From: Streptomyces paradoxus
GTDB taxonomy: Bacteria; Actinomycetota; Actinomycetes; Streptomycetales; Streptomycetaceae
DNA: 64,000 bases
Reading direction: 5' to 3'
Assembly (NCBI RefSeq): GCF_014202475.1
Contig: NZ_JACHGV010000003.1
Span: 958,379 to 1,022,378 of the forward strand
The notes under the pieces were generated by a model. The model saw only the letters and a list, made by a program, of their open reading frames with translations. It was not told the DNA's origin and did not search any database. Shown in pieces: positions 53,287 through 63,576 of this stretch (positions are counted from its first letter, which is position 1; every line of letters begins with the position of its first letter). A program made the position numbers and the translations under genes.

Positions 53287-53542
53287 ATGCGAATCGGCGA
53301 GCTGGCCGCACGGGCCGGGACCACGACGCGGACGCTGCGGTACTACGTGCCCCGCGTCGCTCGCGGTCTACCGGCGCAAGCTGGACGAACTCGACGCGCT
53401 CATCGGCCAGCTGACCGGCGTACGGGACACCGTGGCGCGGCAGTTGGAGCGGGCCGAGTTGGCGCGGGCCGAGCTGGCCGCCGAGGCGGAGGTTCCGGGC
53501 GGTCCGGAGCCCGCATGCGAGCTGGGAGGGAACCCACGGTGA
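53287..53542 (+). pseudogene. MerR-family regulator with internal deletion and frameshift
   Basis: The first 20 codons (53287-53346) read MRIGELAARAGTTTRTLRYY, a normal MerR recognition start. One base later, in a different frame, 53348-53542 reads CPASLAVYRRKLDELDALIG and on through a coiled tail to GGNPR and a stop. That is a normal MerR end. The middle, including the second half of the winged helix and most of the linker, is gone, and the two parts are out of frame. The remaining reading frame runs on into the thioredoxin gene. By comparison with usual family lengths I infer loss of roughly 50-65 codons. The tail frame still overlaps the thioredoxin GTG start (GTGA). Confidence 0.85.
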
Positions 53543-53880
53543 CCCGAGCGACCGGACTGACCGGAGTGGCAGATGCGACGGACGCGGACTTCGAGGCGGA
53601 GGTGCTCGGCGCGGAGCTCCCGGTGCTGGTGGAGTTCACCGCCGACTGGTGCCCGCCCTGCCGGCAGATGGGACCGGTGCTCAAGGCCCTCGCCGCCGAG
53701 GAGGGCGACCGGCTGAAGGTGGTGCAGCTCGACGTCGACGCCAACCCGGCGACGACCAACGCCTACAAGGTGCTCTCCATGCCGACGTTCATGGTGTTCC
53801 GCGGCGGCGAGCCCGTGAAGGCGATGGTCGGCGCGCGGGCCAAGCGGAAGCTGCTGGAGGAACTGGCCGACGTGATGTAG
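53539..53880 (+). CDS. Thioredoxin
   Basis: A 113-residue single-domain thioredoxin. The active site is FTADWCPPCRQMGP, with C38 and C41 in a WCPPC rather than the common WCGPC form. Cis-Pro lies in SMPTFMVF. It reduces protein disulfides in the cytoplasm. The GTG at 53539 overlaps the stop of the broken merR tail, as in coupled genes, and GGGAGG lies just upstream. Because the upstream regulator is broken, control of this gene may have changed. A strong terminator follows. Confidence 0.9.
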   Translation: MTRATGLTGVADATDADFEAEVLGAELPVLVEFTADWCPPCRQMGPVLKALAAEEGDRLKVVQLDVDANPATTNAYKVLSMPTFMVFRGGEPVKAMVGARAKRKLLEELADVM

Positions 53881-53899
53881 GCGACCTGCCCGTACAACA

Positions 53900-53935
53900 G
53901 GAAATCCCCCGAGCAATTGCGCTCGGGGGATTTCC
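53900..53935 (+). terminator. Terminator after thioredoxin
   Basis: A 15-bp perfect stem (53900-53914 with 53921-53935) and a 6-nt loop start 20 nt after the stop. Confidence 0.9.
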
Positions 53936-53954
53936 TTGCGTATATTTGTTTGTT

Positions 53955-53981
53955 CGTGACTTCAAGTCGATTGAAGTCACG
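53955..53981. promoter_or_regulatory. 27-bp operator-like inverted repeat upstream of helD
   Basis: CGTGACTTCAA (53955-53965) and TTGAAGTCACG (53971-53981) are exact 11-bp arms around a 5-nt spacer. It lies in an A+T-rich stretch 42 nt before the TTG start of the HelD-type gene, with a TATATC at 54002. It is most likely a regulator site for that gene. It does not look like the rifampicin-associated element known at some helR and rifampicin-resistance genes. Confidence 0.7.
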
Positions 53982-54022
53982 GCGAAGTTCAGTGAGCACA
54001 GTATATCCGGGCGGGAGCGGAA

Positions 54023-56284
54023 TTGTCAAACACCGAATTTCCGGACGATGAATTGCGACAGGAACAGGAATTCATCGACGGGTTGTACGCGCGCGTGGAC
54101 GCGCTGCGCGGCGACGCCGAGACCTCCGTCACGGACACGCTCGCGCAGGGCAACACCCCCATGCAGGCCAGACTGGAGCGGGACATCCTCGTGGCCGAGC
54201 GCTCCGGGCTGCTCGCCGCGCTGAACGCGGTGGACGGCTCCCTGTGCTTCGGCCGGATCGACCTCACCTCGGGCGTCACCCACCGCATCGGCCGTATCGG
54301 CCTGCGCACCGACGACGCCGAGCGCACCCCCGTCCTGATCGACTGGCGTGCCGATGTCGCCCGCCCCTTCTACCTGGCCACCGGCCACACCCCGATGGGC
54401 CTCAGGCGCCGTCGGCACATCGCCACCGACGGCCGCCGGGTCACCCATCTGCACGACGAGATCCTCGACCTCGGCGACGAGACCCGCACCGGCCACGAGG
54501 ACCCCACGGGCGACGCCGTGCTGCTCGCCGCCCTCAACTCGGCGCGCACCGGCCGCATGGGCGACATCGTGCAGACCATCCAGGCCGACCAGGACCGCAT
54601 CATCCGCGCCCCGCACCGCGGCGTCATGGTGGTGGAGGGCGGCCCCGGCACCGGCAAGACGGCCGTCGCCCTGCACCGCGCCGCCTACCTGCTCTACGAG
54701 CACCGGGAACTGCTCGCCAAGCGGGCCGTGCTGATCGTCGGGCCCAATCCGGCGTTCCTCGGCTACATCGGCGAGGTGCTGCCCTCCCTCGGCGAGACGG
54801 GTGTGCTCCTCGCGACCGTCGGCGAGCTGTTCCCGGGCGTCAAGGCGACCGCGACCGACACGCCCGAGGCCGCCGCGGTGAAGGGCCGGGCCGGCATGGC
54901 CGACGTGCTCGCCGAGGTCGTCCGCAGCCGGCAGGCGCTGCCCGACCCGGTGATCGCCATCGAGCACGACCGTGAGGTCCTCATGCTCGACGACGGCCTG
55001 GTCAACGTCGCCCGCGAACGCACCCGTGCCGCCAAGCTGCCGCACAACGCCGCCCGCGAGCACTTCGAGGGCCACATCCTCAACGCCCTCACCGACCTGT
55101 ACGCCGAGCGGATCGGCACCGACCCCTTCGACGGGTCCAGCCTGCTTGACCCCAGTGACATCACCCAGATCCGCGACGACCTCGCCGAGAACCCCGAAGT
55201 GTGGTCGGCCGTCGACCGGTTGTGGCCGCTGCTGACCCCGCAGCGCCTCGTCGCGGACTTCCTCGCCGCGCCGGAGGAGTTCCTGCCCGCCGAGGACGCC
55301 GACGCCGTACGCCGTCCGGTGACCCGGCGCTGGACGGTCGCGGACGTGCCGCTGCTCGACGAGGCCGCCGAACTCCTCGGAGACGACGACCGGCTCGCCC
55401 GCGACCGCGCCGAGCGCGAGCGGCAGCGGCAGATCGCCTACGCGCAGGGCGTGCTGGACGTGTCGTACGCGTCCCGGACCTACGAGTTCGAGGACAAGGA
55501 GGAGGACGACCCCGAGGGCTCCGAGGTGCTGTCCGCGCACGACATCATCGACGCCGAGCGGTTCGCCGAGCGGCATGAGGAGGACGACCACCGCAGCGCC
55601 GCCGAGCGCGCCGCCGCCGACCGCACCTGGGCGTTCGGGCACATCATCGTCGACGAGGCGCAGGAACTGTCGCCGATGGCGTGGCGGCTGCTGATGCGGC
55701 GCAGCCCGACCCGCTCGATGACCCTGGTCGGCGACCCGGCCCAGACGGCGGAGGCGGCCGGGGTCGGCTCCTGGTCGGGCATCCTCTCCCCGTACGTCGA
55801 GGACCGGTGGGAGCACACCCGCCTGGGCGTCAACTACCGCACACCGGCCGAGATCATGGACGTCGCGGCGGCCGTGGTCCGAGCCGAGCAGCCCGGGTTC
55901 GAACCGCCCAGCTCGGTCCGCTCCACGGGCGTGCGCCCCTGGGCCCGCGCCACCGACGACCTTCCGGGCGCCGTGGCCAAGGCGGTCGGGGAGCTCACCC
56001 CCGCCGAGGGCCGGCTGGCGGTGATCGCCCCGCGCGACCTGCACCGCTCCATCGCGGCCCGGCTGGACGGCGTCACGGCGGGCGCGGAACCCGACCTCAC
56101 GCGGACGGTGGTCCTGCTCGACCCGCGCCAGGCCAAGGGCCTGGAGTTCGACTCCGTCCTCGTGGCCGAGCCCGGCCGCTACGGCACCAGCGACCTGTAC
56201 GTGGCCCTGACCCGGGCCACCCAGCGGCTGGGTGTGCTGCACACCGGGAGGCTGCCGCAGGCCCTGGCGGAGGCCTTCGGATGA
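54023..56284 (+). CDS. helD: HelD-type RNA polymerase-recycling ATPase
   Basis: A 753-residue UvrD-like protein. It has an N-terminal helical arm (residues 1-60, DELRQEQEFIDGLYARVDALRGDAE). Domain 1A contains VLIDWRADVARPFYLATGH, Walker A GGPGTGKTAVAL (G206-K212), Walker B IIVDEAQELSPM, VGDPAQTAE and RLGVNYRTPAEI. The C-terminal half ends in ALTRATQRLGVL. HelD removes RNA polymerase from stalled or post-termination complexes. Some actinobacterial forms (HelR) displace rifampicin. Length and segments fit the actinobacterial class. It starts at a TTG (54023) after GGGAG, a rare start that may keep its level low. Confidence 0.9.
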   Translation: MSNTEFPDDELRQEQEFIDGLYARVDALRGDAETSVTDTLAQGNTPMQARLERDILVAERSGLLAALNAVDGSLCFGRIDLTSGVTHRIGRIGLRTDDAERTPVLIDWRADVARPFYLATGHTPMGLRRRRHIATDGRRVTHLHDEILDLGDETRTGHEDPTGDAVLLAALNSARTGRMGDIVQTIQADQDRIIRAPHRGVMVVEGGPGTGKTAVALHRAAYLLYEHRELLAKRAVLIVGPNPAFLGYIGEVLPSLGETGVLLATVGELFPGVKATATDTPEAAAVKGRAGMADVLAEVVRSRQALPDPVIAIEHDREVLMLDDGLVNVARERTRAAKLPHNAAREHFEGHILNALTDLYAERIGTDPFDGSSLLDPSDITQIRDDLAENPEVWSAVDRLWPLLTPQRLVADFLAAPEEFLPAEDADAVRRPVTRRWTVADVPLLDEAAELLGDDDRLARDRAERERQRQIAYAQGVLDVSYASRTYEFEDKEEDDPEGSEVLSAHDIIDAERFAERHEEDDHRSAAERAAADRTWAFGHIIVDEAQELSPMAWRLLMRRSPTRSMTLVGDPAQTAEAAGVGSWSGILSPYVEDRWEHTRLGVNYRTPAEIMDVAAAVVRAEQPGFEPPSSVRSTGVRPWARATDDLPGAVAKAVGELTPAEGRLAVIAPRDLHRSIAARLDGVTAGAEPDLTRTVVLLDPRQAKGLEFDSVLVAEPGRYGTSDLYVALTRATQRLGVLHTGRLPQALAEAFG

Positions 56285-56288
56285 CGGA

Positions 56289-56324
56289 GCGGCCCCGCAT
56301 CCACCCGCCCGGGTGCGGGGCCGC
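56289..56324. terminator. Terminator between helD and convergent membrane gene
   Basis: GCGGCCCCGCA (56289-56299) pairs exactly with TGCGGGGCCGC (56314-56324) around 14 nt. It touches the stop codon of the leftward gene and lies 5 nt after helD. Confidence 0.8.
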
Positions 56325-56735
56325 CTACCGCAGGAGCGACCGCGGATCCCGCAGCGCGTGCCACAGCCCGGCGGCGAGCGCTACGGCCGTCAGGGCGAAG
56401 AACACCCAGAACAGGAACTCCGCCCCGGGCGCCAGCTCGTAGACGGTGCCGTCCTCCCACTCGCAGTAGGCCCGCGGCGGGAACGGGGTGGAGACTCCCC
56501 ACACCTTCCCGCTCCCGATGACGCCTTCCCGGTACGGCTCCCTGGGGCAGGGGGCGGTCTCCGGGAACAGGACGGGATCGTCCGCCGCCATGATGAACAG
56601 CCAGATGACCGCGGTGAGGGGCACCGTCCAGAAGACCGACGTCTTCACCCACAGCGGCAGCAGCGGATGCGCCAGCAGCCCACGGAGCGCGACCCATCCG
56701 GCCACCAGCCCGGCGAAGACGGGAAGCAGCGTCAT
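56325..56735 (-). CDS. Small membrane protein of unknown function (second of pair)
   Basis: A 136-residue protein with three hydrophobic stretches: LLPVFAGLVAGWVALRGLLA, FWTVPLTAVIWLFIMAA and EFLFWVFFALTAVALAAGLW. Between the second and third is a loop of about 45 residues with two Cys (APCPRE and YCEWEDGTVYEL), likely outside. The ATG at 56735 overlaps the stop of the preceding gene (ATGA). The loop layout, a Cys followed by an E-D-G-[ST]-V-Y segment, is shared with the preceding protein, so they seem to be diverged duplicates. No function is recognised. Confidence 0.75.
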   Translation of the reverse strand: MTLLPVFAGLVAGWVALRGLLAHPLLPLWVKTSVFWTVPLTAVIWLFIMAADDPVLFPETAPCPREPYREGVIGSGKVWGVSTPFPPRAYCEWEDGTVYELAPGAEFLFWVFFALTAVALAAGLWHALRDPRSLLR

Positions 56736-57196
56736 GCCGTCGAGGCCGCCTTGCGGGCGCGCAGTTCGGTCGCGTAGCCCGCGCCGATGGCGAACAGGGC
56801 GGCGGACAGGGCGAGGGAGGCGCTCGCCCCGTTCATCCACCCGTAGGCCGCATCACTGGAGTAGACGGAGCCGTCCTCGCGGACACAGTCGAAGCGCAGC
56901 GGCAGGTAAGAGGACCGGTGATGGGACAACCCCTCCCGTGTGGTCTCGTCGAAGCCGTCGCGGCAGGCCGGGGCCGGGATCGAGTCCGCGCCGTCGCCGA
57001 ACGCCTGCTCCGACAGCAGCACCGTGAAGAACCCCAGGGAGTACACGGCCGCGGCCGCCCACGCCGCCGTCGCCGCGGCCCGGCGCAGCAGATGCACCGG
57101 CCACGGCTCGGGCCGCCCGGGAAGCGCCATCGCGAGGACCCCCGCCCCCGCGACGAGCGCACCGACGGCACAGGCGATCGAGACTCCGAAGCCCAT
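56732..57196 (-). CDS. Small membrane protein of unknown function (first of pair)
   Basis: A 154-residue protein with hydrophobic segments at the N-terminus (GVSIACAVGALVAGAGVLAMA), middle (ATAAWAAAAVYSLGFFTVLL) and end (ASLALSAALFAIGAGYA). The loop between the last two includes PAPACRDGFDE and FDCVREDGSVYSSD. It resembles the loop of the next protein (Cys, then EDG[ST]VY). The start is the ATG at 57196. A longer frame upstream is not supported. It is in a two-gene unit by ATGA overlap, lying downstream of glgB on the same strand with 128 nt between. The function is unknown. Confidence 0.72.
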   Translation of the reverse strand: MGFGVSIACAVGALVAGAGVLAMALPGRPEPWPVHLLRRAAATAAWAAAAVYSLGFFTVLLSEQAFGDGADSIPAPACRDGFDETTREGLSHHRSSYLPLRFDCVREDGSVYSSDAAYGWMNGASASLALSAALFAIGAGYATELRARKAASTA

Positions 57197-57324
57197 CAGC
57201 ACGGCGGGCCCTGCGGGGTGACCCGGGTGGCATCCATGCGGCCACCCCACCAGGGCCGGACCGGCCGGGTTGTGGTGGAAGCCACTCCTCCGGTCACAGC
57301 CCTGTCACAGGGGGCCCGGGCCTC

Positions 57325-60210
57325 CTACGCCGGGCGCAGCCACACCGTCGCCAGAGGTGGCAGCGTCAGCCGGATGCTGGCCGGGCGGCCGTGCCAGGCC
57401 AGGGGTTCCGGTTTGACCGGGTCGGGGTGGGTGACGTCGCTGCCTCCGTAGCGGGCCGCGTCGGTGTTGACGGCCTCGTGCCAGGCGGGCACGTCATCGG
57501 GGACGCCCAGGCGGTAGTCCTGGCGGGTGACCGGCGCGAAGTTGGACACCGCCAGCACCGGGACGCCCTCCGGGTCCAGCCGCAGGAACGCCAGGACGTT
57601 GTCGTCGGCGGCGTCCCCGACGATCCACTCGAAACCGGCCGGGTCCGTGTCCAGGCGCCACAGCGCCGGGGTCGCCCGGTAGACGGTGTTCAGGTCGCGG
57701 ACCAGGTCACGCACGCCCCGGTGGTCGGGCTCCGCCCCGTAGCCCGGGTCCAGCAGCCACCAGTCGGGGCCGTGCGCCTCGGACCACTCGGCGCCCTGCG
57801 CGAACTCCTGGCCCATGAAGAGCAGTTGCTTGCCCGGGTGGGCCCACATGAAGCCGAGGTAGGCCCGCACCGAGGCGCGCTGCTGCCACCAGTCGCCCGG
57901 CATCTTCGACACCAGGGAGCGCTTGCCGTGCACGACCTCGTCGTGGGAGATCGGCAGCACGTAGTTCTCGCTGTACGCGTACACCATCGAGAAGGTCATC
58001 TCCCCGTGGTGGTACTTGCGGTGCACCGGCTCGTGGCTCATGTACTGCAACGAGTCGTGCATCCAGCCCATGTTCCACTTCAGCCCGAACCCCAGCCCGC
58101 CGAAGCCGCTCGGGCCCTTGTGGTGGGTGGCCCGGGTGACCCCGTCCCAGGCGGTGGACTCCTCGGCGATCGTGACCACGCCGGGCACCCTGCGGTAGAC
58201 CGTCGCGTTCATCTCCTGCAGGAAGGCCACCGCGTCCAGGTTCTCCCGGCCGCCGTGCTCGTTGGGCGTCCACTGGCCCGGCTCGCGCGAGTAGTCGAGG
58301 TAGAGCATCGAGGCGACGGCGTCCACACGCAGGCCGTCGATGTGGAACTCCTCGCACCAGTACACGGCGTTCGCCACGAGGAAGTTGCGCACCTCGTTGC
58401 GCCCGAAGTCGAACTCCAGCGTGCCCCAGTCGGGGTGCGCGGCCCGCAGCGGATCCTCGTGCTCGTACAGCGGCCGGCCGTCGAACTCGGCCAGCGCCCA
58501 GGCGTCGCGCGGGAAGTGCGCCGGCACCCAGTCCATGAGGACGCCGATCCCGGCCTGGTGCAGCCTGTCGACCAGGTACCGGAAGTCGTCCGGCGTGCCC
58601 AGCCGGGCCGTCGGCGCGTAGAAGCCGGTCACCTGGTAGCCCCAGGAGCCGCCGAACGGATGCTCCGCGACCGGCATCAGCTCGACGTGCGTGAAGCCCA
58701 GGTTCTTCACGTACCCCGGCAGCTGCTCCGCCAGTTGACGGTACGTCAGACCGGGCCGCCAGGACGGCAGATGCACCTCGTACACCGAGAACGGCGCCTC
58801 GTGCGCCGGGACCTCGGCGCGCCGGGCCAGCCACTCGGCGTCACCCCACTCGTACGCCGAGGACGTGATGACCGACGAGGTCGCCGGCGGCACCTCGGTG
58901 CGGCGGGCCAGCGGGTCGGCGCGCAGCGTCTTCGAGCCGTCGGGACGGGTGATCTCGAACTTGTACAGCTCGCCCTCGCCGATGTCCGGCAGGAACAGCT
59001 CCCACACCCCGGACGAGCCCAGTGACCGCATGACGTGCCCGGTGCCGTCCCAGAAGTTGAAGGTGCCGGCCACGCGCACACCGCGCGCGTTCGGCGCCCA
59101 CACCGCGAACCGGGTGCCGGTCACGCCCTCGTGGGTCATCGGGTGCGCGCCCAGCGCCGTCCACAGCTCCTCGTGCCGGCCCTCGCCGATCAGGTGCAGG
59201 TCGAGGTCGCCCAGCGTGGGCAGGAAGCGGTACGCGTCCTCGGTCTCCAGGACCGTGCCCTCGTACTCCACGAGCAGCCGGTACGCCGGGACCTCCCGCA
59301 GCGGCAGCAGGCCGGAGAAGAACCCCTCCCCGTCGTCGTGCAGCTCGGCTCGCAGCTCCCCGGCGACGACGGTCACCGACAGGGCGTACGGCCGGAACGC
59401 CCGGAAGGCGATGCCGCCGGGCACCGGATGCGCGCCCAGCACGGAGTGCGGGTCGTGGTGCGTGCCGCCGAGCAGCCGGTCCCGGTCCGCCGCGTCGACG
59501 GCGGGCGAGACGGCGACCTCCATCTCCGGCGGAACGACCTGGGCGGAGGCGGCCTGCACGGCGGGGGCGGCTTCCCGGGCCGGGGCCTTCCTGACCGCAC
59601 TCTTCTTCGCGACGGCCTTCTTGGCGGGAGTCTTCGAAGCGGTGCTCTTGGCGACGGTGACCTTCTTGGCGGGGGCTTTCTTGGCCGGGGCCTTCGCGGC
59701 GGTGCTCTCGGCGGCCGGGGCCTTCTTCGCGGCCGTCTTCGCCGCAGTGGACTTCGCCGACGCGGCCTTCGTGGCAGCGGTCCCGGCGGCGGTGCCCTTC
59801 ACGGCAGCGGACTTCGCAGCCGTCGCCTTGACCGTCGTGGCCTTCTTGGCAGCCGCCTTCTTCACGGCCGTCTTCTTCACGGCCGTCTTCTTCGCGGCCG
59901 TCTCCTTGGCGGCGGTCTTCTTCGCCGTCACCGCCGCCGTCCCGGCCGCCGGCTGCTCGGCCGCCGTCTTCTTGGCGGACGCCTTCTTCGTCGCCGCCTT
60001 CTTGGCCACGGTCTTGCCGACGGTGGTCTTGGCGGCGGCGGCCTTCTTGGCGGTCGCCTTCGCGGGGGCCGCCTTCTTCGCCGCTGCCTGTTTGGGCACC
60101 GCCGTCTTCTTCGCGGCGCTCTTCTGCTGGACGGCCGTGGGCTGCTCGGGGATCTTCTCCCCGGCGGTCCCCTTGGGACGCGAACCGCTGGACTCAGGGC
60201 GGGGGGTCAC
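57325..60210 (-). CDS. glgB: 1,4-alpha-glucan branching enzyme with Lys/Ala-rich N-terminal tail
   Basis: A 961-residue protein. Residues about 230-961 are a complete GH13 branching enzyme: a CBM48-like domain ([14 protein letters not shown], then [21 protein letters not shown]), catalytic nucleophile D630 in [10 protein letters not shown], acid/base E683 in TIAEESTAW, and D757 in [11 protein letters not shown]. The first 225 residues are tandem A-A-K-K/V-K-K-T units like the tail of histone H1 or mycobacterial HU, about 200 residues longer than usual GlgB. The GTG at 60210 is preceded by GGAGG 8 nt away, so the tail is translated. It makes alpha-1,6 branches in glucan built by GlgE and is the last gene of the glgE operon. 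Confidence 0.93.
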   Translation of the reverse strand: MTPRPESSGSRPKGTAGEKIPEQPTAVQQKSAAKKTAVPKQAAAKKAAPAKATAKKAAAAKTTVGKTVAKKAATKKASAKKTAAEQPAAGTAAVTAKKTAAKETAAKKTAVKKTAVKKAAAKKATTVKATAAKSAAVKGTAAGTAATKAASAKSTAAKTAAKKAPAAESTAAKAPAKKAPAKKVTVAKSTASKTPAKKAVAKKSAVRKAPAREAAPAVQAASAQVVPPEMEVAVSPAVDAADRDRLLGGTHHDPHSVLGAHPVPGGIAFRAFRPYALSVTVVAGELRAELHDDGEGFFSGLLPLREVPAYRLLVEYEGTVLETEDAYRFLPTLGDLDLHLIGEGRHEELWTALGAHPMTHEGVTGTRFAVWAPNARGVRVAGTFNFWDGTGHVMRSLGSSGVWELFLPDIGEGELYKFEITRPDGSKTLRADPLARRTEVPPATSSVITSSAYEWGDAEWLARRAEVPAHEAPFSVYEVHLPSWRPGLTYRQLAEQLPGYVKNLGFTHVELMPVAEHPFGGSWGYQVTGFYAPTARLGTPDDFRYLVDRLHQAGIGVLMDWVPAHFPRDAWALAEFDGRPLYEHEDPLRAAHPDWGTLEFDFGRNEVRNFLVANAVYWCEEFHIDGLRVDAVASMLYLDYSREPGQWTPNEHGGRENLDAVAFLQEMNATVYRRVPGVVTIAEESTAWDGVTRATHHKGPSGFGGLGFGLKWNMGWMHDSLQYMSHEPVHRKYHHGEMTFSMVYAYSENYVLPISHDEVVHGKRSLVSKMPGDWWQQRASVRAYLGFMWAHPGKQLLFMGQEFAQGAEWSEAHGPDWWLLDPGYGAEPDHRGVRDLVRDLNTVYRATPALWRLDTDPAGFEWIVGDAADDNVLAFLRLDPEGVPVLAVSNFAPVTRQDYRLGVPDDVPAWHEAVNTDAARYGGSDVTHPDPVKPEPLAWHGRPASIRLTLPPLATVWLRPA

Positions 60211-60241
60211 GGGCGGAGCCTCCAGGACGAGGGGTGGTCGG

Positions 60242-61684
60242 TCAGGTCAGGTGGCCGGTCGAGGCGAGCCGGTCTATGGCGGCCAGGGGCACCGGCAGCC
60301 AGTCGGGGCGGTGCCGGGCCTCGTACACCACCTCGTAGATCGCCTTGTCGGTCTCGTAGGCCCGCAGCAGCACCGGGTCGGTGCGCGGATCGCGGCCGGA
60401 GGCCTCCGCGTAGCCGGTGCAGTAGGCGGCGCGGCAGGTCTCGGCCCAGTCCGCCTGGGGCGGGTCGGCCGAGCGGGCCGCGTAGTCGAAGGACCGCAGC
60501 ATCCCGGCGACGTCCCGCACGGCCGGCTGCGGCATGCGCCGCTCGGCCAGCGGCCGGGCCGGCTCGCCCTCGAAGTCGATCAGCCACCACTCGCCGGACG
60601 GCGAGCGCAGGCACTGGCCGAGGTGCAGGTCGCCGTGCACCCGCTGCGCGGTCCAGGTGCGGCCCTCGGCGGCCAGATCGCCCAGTGCCGTGAACGCGGA
60701 CCGCAGCCCGCCGGCGTACGGCCGCAGCGCGGGCACCGCGTGGACCGCCGCGTCCAGCCGCTCGATCATGCCGTCGACCATGAGCTGGAGCTGCATGTGA
60801 CCGAGCGTGACGGTGGGCAACGCGCGGGCCAGCGCGGTGTGCACCTCGGCGGTGGCCCGGCCCAGTGCCCGCGCCTCGGCGCCGAAGTCCTCGCCCTTGG
60901 CCAGCTCGCGCAGCGCCAGCTCCCAGCCGTCGGAGGCGCCCTGCAGGAACGGCTGCAGCACGCCCAGGACGTACGGCTGGGCGGCGAGGTCCACCGGGCC
61001 CGCCGGGACGACCGGGTCCGCCGTGGGGGCGATGTCCGCGACCATCCAGGCCGTCGGCGCGGGCACCCGGGGGCAGCCCTCGCGGGCCAGCGCGAGCGGC
61101 AGCTCCAGATCGGGATTGATCCCGGGCACGATCCGGCGGAGCAGCTTTAGGATGAACGTATCTCCGTAGACGACCGACGAGTTGGACTGCTCGGCGGTCA
61201 CCACCCGCGGCACCAGCTCCGAGCGGATGTCCTGGCCCGGGTCCCGGTCGAAGCGCAGCCGGCCGACGCGGGCCCGGGTGCGCAGCGCCTCCATCAGCAG
61301 CTCGGCGGGCCGGGTGTCGTGCAGGGCGTCGTAGACCGTCCGGCCGGCCAGCGGTCCCGTCGGCACATGTCCGATCAGCGCGGGCGCCAGCCGAGGCGGC
61401 AGCGCCTCGCGCACGCCTATCAGCAGCTGGTAGCAGTCACCGGGGTGACCGGGCGCCCCGTGGGACGGTACGACGGGCTGATGGGCGCGGACGAGCAGGT
61501 GGTACAGGCCCAGCTTGGACGTGGCCGGGAGGAGCTCGGTGGCCTCGACCAGCGTGAACCCGGTGACCGGCCGGCCCTTGCCCGCGAACCAGCGCTGCCG
61601 CGGCAGCCATTCCCGCAGCAGCGGATCGAGGGAGGCAAGGAGGCCGGGCGGGGTGGTGACGGTGCGTGTGACGGCTTCCGACAT
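60242..61684 (-). CDS. pep2: Maltokinase (Pep2/Mak)
   Basis: A 480-residue kinase that makes maltose 1-phosphate from maltose and ATP for GlgE. It has the aminoglycoside-phosphotransferase-like fold: an N-terminal cap ([18 protein letters not shown]), [18 protein letters not shown] with the ATP-site Lys, and catalytic [11 protein letters not shown] with LIDFEGEP as the metal-binding Asp. The end has [18 protein letters not shown], a maltokinase hallmark. The start is the ATG at 61684 after AAAGGA. An ATG at 61786 would add 34 basic residues and has no clear ribosome site. It sits between treS and glgB. Confidence 0.94.
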   Translation of the reverse strand: MSEAVTRTVTTPPGLLASLDPLLREWLPRQRWFAGKGRPVTGFTLVEATELLPATSKLGLYHLLVRAHQPVVPSHGAPGHPGDCYQLLIGVREALPPRLAPALIGHVPTGPLAGRTVYDALHDTRPAELLMEALRTRARVGRLRFDRDPGQDIRSELVPRVVTAEQSNSSVVYGDTFILKLLRRIVPGINPDLELPLALAREGCPRVPAPTAWMVADIAPTADPVVPAGPVDLAAQPYVLGVLQPFLQGASDGWELALRELAKGEDFGAEARALGRATAEVHTALARALPTVTLGHMQLQLMVDGMIERLDAAVHAVPALRPYAGGLRSAFTALGDLAAEGRTWTAQRVHGDLHLGQCLRSPSGEWWLIDFEGEPARPLAERRMPQPAVRDVAGMLRSFDYAARSADPPQADWAETCRAAYCTGYAEASGRDPRTDPVLLRAYETDKAIYEVVYEARHRPDWLPVPLAAIDRLASTGHLT

Positions 61685-61796
61685 GGCGTCGCGTCCTTTC
61701 ACCCATTCTCGGTGCGCCTCCGGCGCCTGCGGCCGGCTCCGGACGGCGCCCCTCCGGCTCACGCGGGCGGGCGGGGTGTTACTCATGCGTGCCCCG

Positions 61797-61875
61797 GGCG
61801 GGGCGGAGGAAACGCCCCGCCGCGGGGGTTTGCCGCCCGCCCCGCGGATCAGGCCTCAACAGGCCTTTTCAGGCC

Positions 61876-61876
<1 letters not shown>
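61797..61876 (-). repeat. Hairpins and a triple 10-bp repeat between treS and pep2
   Basis: GGCGGGGCG (61797-61805) pairs with 61813-61821. CCGCGGGG (61820-61827) pairs with CCCCGCGG (61840-61847). The two stems share two bases, so they compete at that point. AGGCCT occurs at 61851, 61861 and 61871, exactly 10 bp apart, the last overlapping the treS stop. This could attenuate transcription or protect the treS message. It lies upstream of the chosen pep2 start. Confidence 0.6.

Positions 61877-63572
<1,696 letters not shown>

Positions 63573-63576
<4 letters not shown>

Noticed and set aside
53254..53880. A 208-residue MerR-thioredoxin fusion protein
   Set aside because: The joining segment is out-of-frame Arg/Gly-rich translation of the merR tail. 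Thioredoxin has its own GTG and ribosome site.
53955..53981. Rifampicin-associated element upstream of helD
   Set aside because: The arms do not resemble the G-rich element reported for helR and rifampicin-resistance genes.
59600..60150. Simple-sequence repeat in the glgB 5' end as non-coding satellite DNA
   Set aside because: The frame stays open throughout, encodes a coherent Lys/Ala tail and has a good ribosome site in front.
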